DNA of 58,722 nt from Lysobacterales bacterium. Lineage in GTDB: Bacteria; Pseudomonadota; Gammaproteobacteria; Xanthomonadales; SZUA-36. Shown here in pieces: positions 29,639 to 38,440 of the stretch (positions are counted from its first letter, which is position 1; each line of letters opens with the position of its first letter). The stretch lies in assembly GCA_013042915.1 (NCBI GenBank), contig JABDPF010000029.1:1-58722 (forward strand), given 5' to 3'. The notes beneath the pieces are model-generated. The model saw only the letters and a program-made list of their open reading frames with translations. It was not told where the DNA came from and did no database searches. A program made the translations under genes and the position numbers.

Positions 29639-30418
29639 ATGAAAAAAACACTGATGGTATTTGTGACGGCTGGGCTGGTTTGCTCCTTGGCGATGGGTCC
29701 GGCGCTTGCTGATTCACACGAGGATGGCCTTGAACCCGCCACGCCTCTCGAGATGTATGCCTGCAGTTACCACGACGGTATGGGTCCGGCAGACCTCGAA
29801 AAGGCCGTCGGCGCCTGGAACGCGTGGGCCGACAAGCATGAATTAACGGATTATTCCGCCTGGACGCTGGTGCCGTACTATTCCGGCCCCGAGCAGGATT
29901 TCGACGTGCTTTGGCTGGGCGGTTCGGACAAGGCAGCGGCCCTCGGTAGGGCGCAGGATCTGTGGCTGGCTACCGGTGGCGATGCCATGGAAGGCTTCAA
30001 TGATCTCTGGGCTTGCGACACGCACGCCAATTACGCCACGCTGCAGTTCAAGCAGCCGCCTGAGCGGGAAAACCCCGGCAACGTCGTGGTCTCGTTCACC
30101 GACTGCAACGTCGCCGATGGCATGGTTTTCGATGACATGGTTCCCGGCCTGATGGAATGGGCGGACTACCGTGAAAGCCACGGCTCGACCTCCGGCATGT
30201 GGGTGCTGTTCCCGGCCTACGGCGGCGGTGGTGAAGCGTTCGATTTCAAGTTCGTCGCAGCCTGGCAGAACCTCGAAGAGCAGGGCGCGGATTACGACTA
30301 TTACAACGAGACGGGTTGGAAAAAAGGTAACGAACTGTTCCAGGGTAAGCTCAGTTGCGATTCATCGCGCGTGTACATCGCCACCAATCGCCGGATGGCA
30401 GAGTCCGACGACGACTGA
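29639..30418 (+). CDS. Secreted protein with two related halves, unknown function
   Basis: A 259-residue protein with a signal peptide (KKTLMVFVTAGLVCSLAMGP, cleavage after ALA). The mature protein contains two similar segments: EMYACSYHDGMGPADLEKAV with YYSGPEQDFDVLWLG, and SFTDCNVADGMVFDDMVPGL with YGGGGEAFDFKFVAAW. Each has a single Cys, a DGM motif and an aromatic strand, like tandem dimeric alpha-beta-barrel or ABM-like units. Family unknown. It lies between the nuclease and another secreted protein. Start at 29639 has CGAGGGA upstream. Confidence 0.75.
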   Translation: MKKTLMVFVTAGLVCSLAMGPALADSHEDGLEPATPLEMYACSYHDGMGPADLEKAVGAWNAWADKHELTDYSAWTLVPYYSGPEQDFDVLWLGGSDKAAALGRAQDLWLATGGDAMEGFNDLWACDTHANYATLQFKQPPERENPGNVVVSFTDCNVADGMVFDDMVPGLMEWADYRESHGSTSGMWVLFPAYGGGGEAFDFKFVAAWQNLEEQGADYDYYNETGWKKGNELFQGKLSCDSSRVYIATNRRMAESDDD

Positions 30419-30757
30419 CAACGAGCGATTCAAACCGCTAATGACCGGGCGCCCGTCCTGGGGGCCCGGTTCCTTTACCCACTTTTACCCCGCCGACGGC
30501 GCCAGACGCGACGCCGTCGGCCCGGTCTCGGATCCAGAGCCGGGCTATATTGGCCCTTCACGAATGGTTACTTCTGTCGGCCAGACGCCGCCTCTAATGC
30601 TGTCGAATTAGTTCCAGGGTAGCTCTCGTCATTTGCTGTTTGAGCAAAATGTTTGCTAGGCTGGTCCGGTTGAAGGACGTATGTCACGTACGTATTGGGC
30701 TTCACACCGGCACACGGAATTGCCGTTCGGAGTGAGAACTCCACAGGGGAGGGAAAA
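30419..30757. other. Intergenic stretch with two stem-loops
   Basis: No coding region is supported. A hairpin at 30444-30470 (ACCGGGC / GCCCGGT, extended by three pairs after a mismatch) is followed by TCCTTT and probably ends the upstream transcript. A second, perfect 10-base stem (GCCGACGGCG / CGCCGTCGGC) lies at 30492-30521. The rest is less GC-rich and probably holds the promoter of the gene at 30758, but I see no convincing -35 and -10 pair. Confidence 0.6.
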
Positions 30758-31303
30758 ATGATTAAGGGTTTCTGTTCGCTTGGGGCACGGCGATTTCTCG
30801 CCTTGTTGGCCCTGGTTCTTCTATCTGTCTCCAGCCACGCGGCTCCGCCGCAGATGCTCCTGTCGTACGAATTGACGCACGACATGCTGAATACGCCGGA
30901 TACGCTGTCGGTCACCGTTTATGACGACGGCATCGCTCTGCTCCACTACCCCGCTCATATGTTGAACGCCGGGGATTACGTGGTTGAGCTGTCTCCTGCC
31001 GAGGTACAACGCATTCGGCTTCTCACGGAACATCCACTGGTCAAGGGTTTCAGCCCGGGCCATGTCAAGGCGCAAAAAAAGGCTATCGTGGACCGGTCCG
31101 GGGAACTGTTCTCGATTTCCGACGACAGTTATTCCAACTTCGAGATTCACACCCCCGGGGCGAGAAAAAGCGTCCGATGGGCCAACCTGTCCATCGACGC
31201 CGACCGCTACCCGGAGATCGGCGTATTTCTGAAACTCGCCGAAATCGAAGCGGAACTGCTGCAGCTGGATCAGCACCCCACGGCCACGATGGTCGTTGAG
31301 TGA
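30758..31303 (+). CDS. Small secreted protein, unknown function
   Basis: A 181-residue protein with a signal peptide (RRFLALLALVLLSVSSHAAP). The mature part starts SYELTHDMLNTPDTLSVTVY and contains DDGIALLHYPAHM and SARKSVRW-like charged strands. It looks like a small beta-rich domain. No family recognised. The ATG at 30758 has GGGGAGGG upstream. It is 43 bases before the zincin gene and probably cotranscribed. Confidence 0.7.
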   Translation: MIKGFCSLGARRFLALLALVLLSVSSHAAPPQMLLSYELTHDMLNTPDTLSVTVYDDGIALLHYPAHMLNAGDYVVELSPAEVQRIRLLTEHPLVKGFSPGHVKAQKKAIVDRSGELFSISDDSYSNFEIHTPGARKSVRWANLSIDADRYPEIGVFLKLAEIEAELLQLDQHPTATMVVE

Positions 31304-31346
31304 ACTGGTCAAGCCAGCCTCGTCAACAGACATTCAGGGGATTACA

Positions 31347-34238
31347 GTGAACAACAGGATCAGAGCGCACGGGACCGCCATGTCCCGTAGTAAGCGTGTG
31401 GGGCGGATAGCACTCGCACTCATTTTTCTTAATTCGATAACTCTCAGCCCGACACTTTGGGCGGGTGCCTACATTTTTGCGGGTGACGGTAATGGCGTCG
31501 ATGTCATCACCCATCCGAAAGACTATTTTGGCGACGGCGGCGTTCTGAACGTCGGGGTCTGCATCGATCCGGCATCGTTCAACATTTCAGAATTGGTGAT
31601 CCCGGTGCAAAACAACATCGCGGTCTGGAACGACCTGCAGCCCGTCGAAAGCAACGTCGAATACGGCGCCGTAAGCGGCCTCGACGTGGAATCGGTGTTG
31701 CTGCACGAACTGGGCCACTGCATCGGTTTGGCTCATGTCAATGCCGCTTCCGAATCGGGCTTGCCCGGCGATGACTCAAACTACACCAAGGCCACCGTGG
31801 GCGCCAACGGAGCATTCGACATCGATCCCGGACCGGACGGTGTCCGGGGAAGCCACGACGACATCCGCGGTGATGACGTCAATCTGCACTGGTTCAACCC
31901 GGCCAACGATCCTTTCCAATTGCCGATCCACACGCCGGTCGATACCACTCAGTACCAGCGCGAACCCGCGTTTCTGCCCGGAAATGACACATTCGCTCAG
32001 AACGCTTCCCGCCAGTTGCGGTCGTACCTCGGCCTGTCACCCGCTGAAGCGGTAATGCAACAAATGACCTACTACGACGAAATTCAACGCGAGTTGGTCA
32101 GCGACGATGCGGCCACCGTTCTGCTGGCCGCCAGCGGACTCGACGAAACATCCGGCACGTCAGACGATTACCAGGTAGTGCTCACTTACGAGGGCGTCAC
32201 CACGGGTTCGAACTGCGACATCACGGTGGCGATAGAGGACACGACCAGCTTCGCCTACTGCAGCACGGGCGGCTCGTTCGTGGGCAACGGACACGTCCGG
32301 ATCACGTCGGCTTCGGTCCACCTGGGCAAGGATTACAACTGGGTGTTCAACACGGTACCGCGGGGCGGGGACAACCAGCCGCCGGTGGCCAATACCGATA
32401 CGGGCGCGGTGGACGAGGACGGTGCGACCGATATCGCCGTGCTGATAAACGACAGCGATCCCGACAACGATCCACTCGACGTCACCGGCGTGACCAATCC
32501 GCCAAACGGCAGCACCACGATCAACCCGGACAGCACCGTTGGCTACACGCCGGACAGCAACTACAACGGGACCGACAGCTTCAGCTACACCGTCTCCGAC
32601 GGCAATGGCGGCAGCGACACGGGCAGTGTCAGCGTGACCGTGAATCCGGTCAACGATTACCCGGTGGCCGCCGACGATTCCGGTATCGTCACCTCGCAAG
32701 ACACCCCGGTGGACATTTACGTGCTGGATAACGACAGCGACGTAGACAACGATCCGCTGAATGTGGCGGCGGTCAACCAGGGAATGATCGGGACGGTAGC
32801 CAACAACAACGGCTACGTGACCTACCAACCGAGTCCCGGGGCAACCGGTTCCGACAGCTTTGCTTATACCGTGTCGGACGGCAACGGCGGCAGTGACAGC
32901 GCAACCGTATCGGTCACCGTGACCGCCCCGAACCAGGCGCCCACGGCGTACTTCACGGCCACGTGTACCGGCCAGACCTGCGACTTTGACGCTTCCGGCT
33001 CCTCCGACCCGGACGGCACGATCACGGGCTATGACTGGGACTTCGGCGATGGCGCGAACGCCAACGGGGCGGCTCCGTCACACTACTACGCGGCGCCTGG
33101 CCAATACACGGTCACGCTGACCGTTACAGACGACCAGGCCGCGACGGGCAACTACGCCGAACTGGTGACTGCAACAGCAGACCCGGCCGATCCGGATTAC
33201 GCGGTCGCCGACTACAACGCCGTGCAGGGCACGCTTAGCGGCAGTTACCTTGACACCCGTAGCCCGGGTGGCGGCGTCCAGTCGATTGTAGAAACCCACA
33301 CGGGCGGCAAACCGAGCAGGCGTGCCGACAGCCTGGAGCACATCTGGCAGTTCAACCTGACCGGGGGCAACCACAAGTTCAACGTGGCAGCCCAGCCCAC
33401 GTTCCCCGGCGGAGACGCCGACGATGCCTTTACGTTCCAGTGGTCGACCAGCCCCAATGGAGGATGGCAAACCATGCTGACCGTACCCGGCGGCAGCACC
33501 ATGTTCGATGTCGGTGAGGGTGTTTCCGGCACCGTGTACGTGCGGGTCGTCGACAACAACAGCGACCCGGGCAACACGGTGTACAGCACCATCGCCGTCG
33601 ATCACATGTACTTCGATGGCGGTGCGCCGCCCACCGATCCGCCGGCATCGGCCGCCAACCCCAGCCCGGCCAATGGCGCCACGGGTGTGCCCGTCAGCGC
33701 GACGCTTAGCTGGAATGCCGGTTCAGGAGCGGAATTGCATGACGTTTACTTCGGAACGGTTTCGGGCAGCCTGTCGCTGGTCAGTGAAGACCAGGTGGGC
33801 ACGAGCTACGAACCCGGCGCGTTGAGCACCGCCACGACCTACTATTGGCGGATCGACGAACAGAACGGCGTGGGAACGACGGCCGGCACCGAGTGGAGCT
33901 TTACGACAAGCTCCTCTACCGGACCTACCGAGCTCGAGGTCGCTTCTATCGTGCTTGGCACCGCGAATGCGGGTAAAGGCAGGAAACACGGACAGGCCGT
34001 CGTGTCGGTCATCGATAACCTCGGCAATGCCGTCACCGGAGCTGCGGTCACCGGCACGTTCAGTGGCAGTTTCAACCAAACCGTTTCGAACGAGACGGGT
34101 GGTGACGGTGCGGCCACGCTGACCACCAGCGAAAGCCCACAGAAGAGGGACATCTCCTATACATTCTGTGTCGACACCATTACTGGCGTTGCGGGCCTGA
34201 CTTACGACCCCAGCACCCCGGACTGCCAGAACTATTGA
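31347..34238 (+). CDS. Large secreted zincin with Ig-like, PKD and fibronectin-like modules
   Basis: A 963-residue exported protein. After the signal peptide (RIALALIFLNSITLSPTLWA) comes a matrixin-like metalloprotease domain with HExxHxxGxxH (HELGHCIGLAH, first His at about 120). Then follow two cadherin-like Ig modules (NQPPVANTDTGAVDEDG and YPVAADDSGIVTSQDTP), a PKD domain (YDWDFGDGANANGAAPSHYY), a carbohydrate-binding-like region, a fibronectin III-like module (TTYYWRIDEQNGVGTTAGTE) and a C-terminal Ig-like strand set. No met-turn is obvious, so activity is uncertain. I use the GTG at 31347 because CAGGGGA precedes it; an ATG at 31380 is possible. Confidence 0.78.
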   Translation: MNNRIRAHGTAMSRSKRVGRIALALIFLNSITLSPTLWAGAYIFAGDGNGVDVITHPKDYFGDGGVLNVGVCIDPASFNISELVIPVQNNIAVWNDLQPVESNVEYGAVSGLDVESVLLHELGHCIGLAHVNAASESGLPGDDSNYTKATVGANGAFDIDPGPDGVRGSHDDIRGDDVNLHWFNPANDPFQLPIHTPVDTTQYQREPAFLPGNDTFAQNASRQLRSYLGLSPAEAVMQQMTYYDEIQRELVSDDAATVLLAASGLDETSGTSDDYQVVLTYEGVTTGSNCDITVAIEDTTSFAYCSTGGSFVGNGHVRITSASVHLGKDYNWVFNTVPRGGDNQPPVANTDTGAVDEDGATDIAVLINDSDPDNDPLDVTGVTNPPNGSTTINPDSTVGYTPDSNYNGTDSFSYTVSDGNGGSDTGSVSVTVNPVNDYPVAADDSGIVTSQDTPVDIYVLDNDSDVDNDPLNVAAVNQGMIGTVANNNGYVTYQPSPGATGSDSFAYTVSDGNGGSDSATVSVTVTAPNQAPTAYFTATCTGQTCDFDASGSSDPDGTITGYDWDFGDGANANGAAPSHYYAAPGQYTVTLTVTDDQAATGNYAELVTATADPADPDYAVADYNAVQGTLSGSYLDTRSPGGGVQSIVETHTGGKPSRRADSLEHIWQFNLTGGNHKFNVAAQPTFPGGDADDAFTFQWSTSPNGGWQTMLTVPGGSTMFDVGEGVSGTVYVRVVDNNSDPGNTVYSTIAVDHMYFDGGAPPTDPPASAANPSPANGATGVPVSATLSWNAGSGAELHDVYFGTVSGSLSLVSEDQVGTSYEPGALSTATTYYWRIDEQNGVGTTAGTEWSFTTSSSTGPTELEVASIVLGTANAGKGRKHGQAVVSVIDNLGNAVTGAAVTGTFSGSFNQTVSNETGGDGAATLTTSESPQKRDISYTFCVDTITGVAGLTYDPSTPDCQNY

Positions 34239-34249
34239 TGAAAAGCCTT

Positions 34250-34273
34250 CCCCGCGCCCACTCGGGCGCGGGG
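34250..34273 (+). terminator. GC-rich stem-loop after zincin gene
   Basis: A perfect 10-base stem CCCCGCGCCC / GGGCGCGGGG with loop ACTC begins 12 bases after the stop. There is no U-tract, so it may act as a transcript end stabiliser or a weak terminator. Confidence 0.5.
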
Positions 34274-34321
34274 GATGAATCCCACGGGCGAAAAGTGGGG
34301 TAGGGCTGCAACGAGCTCGAG

Positions 34322-34758
34322 CTAGTCCGTTGCCGCCAGCGTCAGTCCTTCGGCATATTCGGCAAGCGAATTGATCTTCGCTCTTGCGTACGTTGTCCTA
34401 GGTTGGCCATTCCAGCTGCGGTGAACGTATTGGGATTCCGTCTCCCACAGCGGCATTCCGACAAGATCCTGATGCACTGCGCGAGATTTGCCGGCAATCA
34501 AGCGCTTAAGCTGTGGATGGTCGGTTTTTGCAGGATTAATTGAACGGCGCAACCCCTTCCACCATGGCTCCCGCCAAACAAACCGGCGAGCATCGTGACC
34601 ATCATTGTTATCGCGCGTTGCGTATCGAGAATGCGAGTGGCTTTGACTGCATGGATGAAAGCCTGGCCCAGCAGCTTCAGGCTGTCATGGTGCAGCATCA
34701 ACAGATTGTTTAACGCCTGGGAATTAGCAAGCGCCGCCATCACGGGGCTGTTAATCAA
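34322..34758 (-). pseudogene. Possible decayed gene (two overlapping minus-strand frames)
   Basis: Between the zincin gene and the SDR gene, two minus-strand frames overlap: 34498-34758 (helical; LLMLHHDSLKLLGQAFIHAV, LDTQRAITMMVTMLAGL) and, in another frame, 34322-34552. Upstream of its nominal TTG start the second frame stays open (reading RRFVWREPWWKG) but contains no better start, and it continues as VHQDLVGMPLWETESQYVHR and TTYARAKINSLAEYAEGL. This looks like one gene broken by a frameshift, but I recognise no family. The remaining bases of the 34239-34957 gap hold no other gene that I can support. Confidence 0.3.
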
Positions 34759-34915
34759 ACAGCTGTTTGTGAAACTTGTGATTCGCCGTTGCGTCCCGGT
34801 ATGCGGTCACTGAATCGAAGGAAAAATGCCCGTAAGAGGACGGGTTACCGGCCGTGAGTTGGGGGGCGCCGGTCCTCCGGTCAAACGGCCGCCCGTCCCG
34901 GTCGATGCCGCCGAT

Positions 34916-34943
34916 CGTTGTACAATAAACGTTTAGAACAACG
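34916..34943 (+). promoter_or_regulatory. Promoter-like region of the SDR gene
   Basis: A -10-like TACAAT (34921-34926) overlaps the palindrome TTGTACAA and lies within a 6-base inverted repeat, CGTTGT (34916-34921) and ACAACG (34938-34943). No good -35 is visible. This could be a promoter under an operator. Confidence 0.35.
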
Positions 34944-34957
34944 AGCGGGTAAAGGCC

Positions 34958-35599
34958 ATGTCTAATATCCTGGTGATCGGCGCCAGCCGCGGTATCGGGC
35001 TCGAGACGGTGAAGTGCGCGCTGGCGGACGGTCACCGCGTGCGGGCCTTCGCGCGCTCGGCTGACCAAATCCAGCTGGACGATCCGAACCTCGAGCGCTT
35101 CACGGGGGATGCGATGAAGGAAGCCGATGTGCGCGGGGCGCTCGCGGACATGGACGCGGTCATCCAGACGCTCGGCGTGAAAGCTGGGCCGGAGATGGTC
35201 ATCCGGGGCACGAAGCTTTTCTCGAAGGCGACCCGCGTGCTGGTCCAGGCGATGCAAGCCGAAGGCGTCTCGCGGCTCGTCGCGCTCACGGGCTTCGGCA
35301 CGGGCGACAGCCGCAATCAGGGTGGATGCCTCTACGACCTCGGCTTCAATGCCGTCCTCGGGCGGGTCTACGACGACAAGAACGTGCAGGAACACTTGAT
35401 CCGCTCCAGCGATCTCGCCTGGACGATCGCCCGGCCCGTCATCCTGACCGATCGTCCGGCCACGCTCCGCTATCGGGTCGTGCTGGACCCCGACGACTGG
35501 AGCCCCGGCACCATCGCCCGAGCCGACGTCGCCGATTTCCTCGTCAAGCAGGTCGCGAGCGACGAGTATCTGCACAAGGCACCGGTGCTCATCGGCTGA
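34958..35599 (+). CDS. NAD(P)-binding oxidoreductase-like protein (atypical SDR)
   Basis: A 213-residue atypical short-chain dehydrogenase of the NAD(P)H-binding type. The N-terminal Rossmann motif ILVIGASRGIGLETVK, VRAFARS and DMDAVIQTLG are clear, and LVALTGFGTGDSRNQGG corresponds to the loop of NmrA/YwnB-like proteins. It lacks the classic Tyr-x-x-x-Lys, so dehydrogenase activity is uncertain; such proteins often act as redox sensors or epimerase-like enzymes. A clear ribosome site (GGTAAAGG) precedes it. It is monocistronic. Confidence 0.83.
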   Translation: MSNILVIGASRGIGLETVKCALADGHRVRAFARSADQIQLDDPNLERFTGDAMKEADVRGALADMDAVIQTLGVKAGPEMVIRGTKLFSKATRVLVQAMQAEGVSRLVALTGFGTGDSRNQGGCLYDLGFNAVLGRVYDDKNVQEHLIRSSDLAWTIARPVILTDRPATLRYRVVLDPDDWSPGTIARADVADFLVKQVASDEYLHKAPVLIG

Positions 35600-35748
35600 G
35601 GCGCGGGTGCCACTTGCCCGATATGCTCAATGCCCTCCTCGCTAAAAGACGATTTTTCTAACTATTAGGGTCTGCGTAAACCCTCGACGGCCAATCCAGA
35701 TAGAAACCGATGTCTCCCGAATCACGCTAAGTGAGTGCCGGTCGAGAT

Positions 35749-36285
35749 TCAGTTTCCTATTCGGATAAACACATCCGGAGCATTCCACATCAGAAGATTG
35801 GCGGCAGGGTCGTCGATCCTCTCGATAGTTTCAGGTTTGAGAACATCGAGCAGGACACTCCCGTCAATGACTTTGCCGGGCAATGTTCCCTCTTCTACCA
35901 GAATCTTGAATTGCTCGACATTCGGAGACCACATGATCAGGTAGTTGTCTTCCTTTTTGACTCTGGCCCAAGCATAAGCTTCCGACTGGTTTTCATCCTT
36001 TGCAACAAAGAACATCATGTCGCCCGTCGCCCGGACAGAGCCCTTGGCCACCTCCATGTCAATGCCATCCCCCTGCCGTTCGATCCACGATGCCTGCAGT
36101 AGACCATTCTCCTTGTCCAGAACGGTCGTGGTCACGACGACTTCATGGTGCAGCCACCTGCCTTGCCACTGCTCGGGACTTGTTTGCACCACTGTCTCGC
36201 CCATGGGCTGAGTGGTCATCACCGATTCACAGCCTGTCAGAACAATGATGACGGAAATTAGAACGAACACTGATTTGAGATTCAT
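35749..36285 (-). CDS. Predicted lipoprotein, unknown function
   Basis: A 178-residue protein with a lipoprotein signal (MNLKSVFVLISVIIVLTGC; lipobox LTGC, lipidated Cys19). The mature protein is beta-rich: EQWQGRWLHHEVVVTTTVLD, GLLQASWIERQGDGIDMEVA, and a C-terminal LLMWNAPDVFIRIGN. The overall pattern suggests a lipocalin-like or beta-sandwich fold, but no family is recognised. Codon use is less GC-rich than in neighbours, in keeping with an acquired or fast-evolving locus. Confidence 0.78.
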   Translation of the reverse strand: MNLKSVFVLISVIIVLTGCESVMTTQPMGETVVQTSPEQWQGRWLHHEVVVTTTVLDKENGLLQASWIERQGDGIDMEVAKGSVRATGDMMFFVAKDENQSEAYAWARVKKEDNYLIMWSPNVEQFKILVEEGTLPGKVIDGSVLLDVLKPETIERIDDPAANLLMWNAPDVFIRIGN

Positions 36286-36515
36286 GACTGTCTCCTGGAG
36301 TGAACCCTACAATTATGCTCCTTTCGTATCCTGGTTGTTAACACAGTGCAGCGACGCGGCGTTGTTGACTACCCACCCGAACCCCTTTTTGTTTTTCCTC
36401 CAACATATGTCTATCTTTCGTCGTTGAACAAACATACTTGCCTAATCGAGTTACTCGTGGTTTATTTTCCTTTTCGCTCGAGGCTTAGGCCTGCGAAGCG
36501 TGTCGGAGGAGAAAA

Positions 36516-37196
36516 ATGGATCCCAAGAAGTCAGCCGGGCGGTCCACAGCAGCCAACCTGCTCGGGTTTCTAAGAACCGAGGGGTTACGCTCCATCTTCC
36601 TGCGCGGGTTGCAGGCGCTGGGTGTTTACCGTCAGCTGGACGTGGTGGTGGGACCGACCCCGAGCGGCGACTACGAAGCCACGGTTCCGGTGAGCGGGGA
36701 GATTCTGGACGAGTCCGGCATCGACGAGTATCTGCAGCTGCGGCCCGACCAGGATCACGCTCTCATCGAGGCGCGCTTTGCGGCCGGCGACCTGTGCTTC
36801 GTGGGCCGCGTCAATGGCGCCCTGGCGTCGGCGAGCTGGACCGCACGGGAGCGGGCCTGGATCGACTACCTCGAGTGTGAAATCCTGCTCGGGGGCGGGC
36901 TGGCCTATGCCTATGACAGCTACGTCGAGCCAGAATTTCGGGGCAAGGGCGTGCTCGGTCCGGGGATCCGGCTTCGGGCCGAGACCCTGAAGGCGAGCGG
37001 CCACGACCGTGTGATCGGGCTGTTGTGGCCACAGAACCCCGCGGCGTGGCACCGCAGCTCGCGGCGCGGCGACGAGCGGATCGGCCGCGTCCGTCGCTAC
37101 CGGATCGGGCCCTGGACACGCGTGGTGCTGAAGCTGTGCGAGAGCGGCGGGCAAGGGGAGCCCCTCGTTCGCCTCGGAACAAGCGAGAGACTATAA
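36516..37196 (+). CDS. GNAT-like acetyltransferase
   Basis: A 226-residue protein. The central part has a GNAT motif A: YDSYVEPEFRGKGVLGPGI, followed by LRAETLKASGHDRVIGLLWP and NPAAWHRSSRR, which would bind acetyl-CoA. The N-terminal 50 residues are basic and probably a separate helix region. The substrate is unknown; the layout resembles acetyltransferases of lipid or sugar clusters. It is alone, with a 230-base upstream region that is AT-rich and shared with the divergent lipoprotein gene. Confidence 0.7.
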   Translation: MDPKKSAGRSTAANLLGFLRTEGLRSIFLRGLQALGVYRQLDVVVGPTPSGDYEATVPVSGEILDESGIDEYLQLRPDQDHALIEARFAAGDLCFVGRVNGALASASWTARERAWIDYLECEILLGGGLAYAYDSYVEPEFRGKGVLGPGIRLRAETLKASGHDRVIGLLWPQNPAAWHRSSRRGDERIGRVRRYRIGPWTRVVLKLCESGGQGEPLVRLGTSERL

Positions 37197-37570
37197 ACGT
37201 TATCGCCTGCAATTTTGGGCCTTAAAACAGTTATTGGCGAAACTGCAGTTAGTGGCTGTTTCTAGATCTAAACGCGCCGCTCTTGGTCGCAGGCGGAGAT
37301 TATTACCATCAAAAGGACTTTTTAGTAACTTCGGAAATCTGGCAAAAAGCAGTCGTTGGGTCACTCGTGCTATCCCCAGATATTTTTCAAAAATTATTCA
37401 GAAACCGGCGTTTATCAGGTTGCCACTTTTAGGCAGGCAGGCGAATGCTGTGCGAGGGGTGCGGGGAACAATGAATCAAATACCAAACTTCAACCAACTA
37501 TCAGGCCGACTACAGAATAAACTCCCATAAAGAAAAGGCCTCGCGCTTTCACGCAAGGCCTTAATTTGTT
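37197..37570. other. AT-rich gene-free stretch before tRNA-Asn
   Basis: Apart from the tRNA terminator at its right end, I find no supported gene here. A 98-codon frame (37234-37530) begins with TTG, has no ribosome site and gives a low-complexity basic product, so I reject it. The base composition is markedly lower in GC than the surrounding genes. Confidence 0.6.
37529..37562 (-). terminator. Rho-independent terminator of tRNA-Asn
   Basis: On the minus strand the hairpin AAGGCCT / AGGCCTT (with an added GCG/CGC pair set and loop TGAAAG) is followed by TTTTCTTT. It lies eight bases beyond the CCA end of the tRNA gene. Confidence 0.88.
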
Positions 37571-37647
37571 TGGCTCCCCAGCACGGACTCGAACCGCGGA
37601 CCTAGTGATTAACAGTCACCCGCTCTAACCAGCTGAGCTACTGGGGA
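37571..37647 (-). tRNA. tRNA-Asn (GTT)
   Basis: A full cloverleaf is readable: acceptor TCCCCAG / CTGGGGA, D arm GCTCAGCTGGTTAGAGC, anticodon arm GGTGA-CTGTTAA-TCACT with anticodon GTT, variable loop AGGTC, T arm CGCGG-TTCGAGT-CCGTG, discriminator G and encoded CCA. The length is 77 bases. Confidence 0.97.
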
Positions 37648-37664
37648 TTTGTGTAAGGCGCGGT

Positions 37665-37693
37665 ATTTTCCGTTCTTTGGGCGGGGGAGTCAA
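37665..37693 (-). promoter_or_regulatory. Promoter of tRNA-Asn
   Basis: On the minus strand: -35 TTGACT (37688-37693), a 17-base spacer, -10 GAAAAT (37665-37670) and a GC-rich discriminator before the tRNA, as expected for a stable-RNA promoter. The tRNA starts at 37647, about 18 bases downstream of the -10. Confidence 0.65.
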
Positions 37694-37770
37694 GATGGAT
37701 TGCCTGCTTTTACCGGAAAAACTTCGCCTCTGCCCAGTATAGGCGCTGACGCGCCGATTTTTTTCAGTTT

Positions 37771-38310
37771 TTATGATGAGCACAGCGCTGGGTCGATCTG
37801 CGGAAACGTATCGCGGCGGATGCGCCCGATATTTGAAATGATCAGGCGGCGTGCGTGCCCGGGGCCGCCGCGACCGCAAAAGCCGATACTGCCGTTGCTG
37901 CCCGGGGTGCTGCCGTCGGGAAAAAAACGAAGCTCGCTGCGGCTGGCGGGTGCATGAACGGCCACGCCGGTCACACCCTGTCCCCGGCGCAGCAGGGGTT
38001 CCTCGGCCTGGTAATGGCGGTCGTTGTTCTGGTCTTCGAAAACAATCCAGCCATCGCTCCAGTTGTTGCCTCCCGAACACCCGCCTTGCGGGTTCCCCGG
38101 GCACGCTACGACCATGCCCCGCAAATAGACGGCCTGGCTTCGTGCGGCCAGCAAGTCCTGCTGCAGACTGCCGACGGCCGCTTTCATGCGTTGGCGGTTG
38201 CTGAATGCCTGGTATGACGGAACGGCGAGACTGAGCAGGACGGCGGCGATGGCCAGGGTGACCATCAGTTCCATAACGGTGAAGCCGGTGCCGTGGCCGT
38301 GGATGCGCAT
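37771..38310 (-). CDS. Orphan GspH/FimT-type pseudopilin
   Basis: A 179-residue minor pilin-like protein. It has the prepilin peptidase site GFTVMELM (cleavage after Gly9, Glu at +5) followed by the hydrophobic helix VTLAIAAVLLSLAVPSYQAF and a GspH/FimT globular part (QQDLLAARSQAVYLRGMVVA, NNWSDGWIVFEDQNND, GSIGFCGRGGPGHARRLI). Two Cys pairs may form disulfides. No other pilin or secretion gene is nearby, so it is either a stray minor pilin of a system elsewhere or a solitary remnant. Confidence 0.87.
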   Translation of the reverse strand: MRIHGHGTGFTVMELMVTLAIAAVLLSLAVPSYQAFSNRQRMKAAVGSLQQDLLAARSQAVYLRGMVVACPGNPQGGCSGGNNWSDGWIVFEDQNNDRHYQAEEPLLRRGQGVTGVAVHAPASRSELRFFPDGSTPGSNGSIGFCGRGGPGHARRLIISNIGRIRRDTFPQIDPALCSS

Positions 38311-38440
38311 GGTTTGATTGTGCGCGGGGTATTCACCGGCGTCTGTCGGCGCGGAGAGGTCGTTTGTGTAGGATTTTGCGGTACGTCAGGGCCAGGCTGG
38401 CGGGGCTTCTCTCAAGCCGCGTTTACGATCTCCGGATAGA

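Noticed and set aside
37234-37530. 98-codon frame in the AT-rich spacer
   Set aside because: TTG start, no ribosome site, low-complexity basic product.
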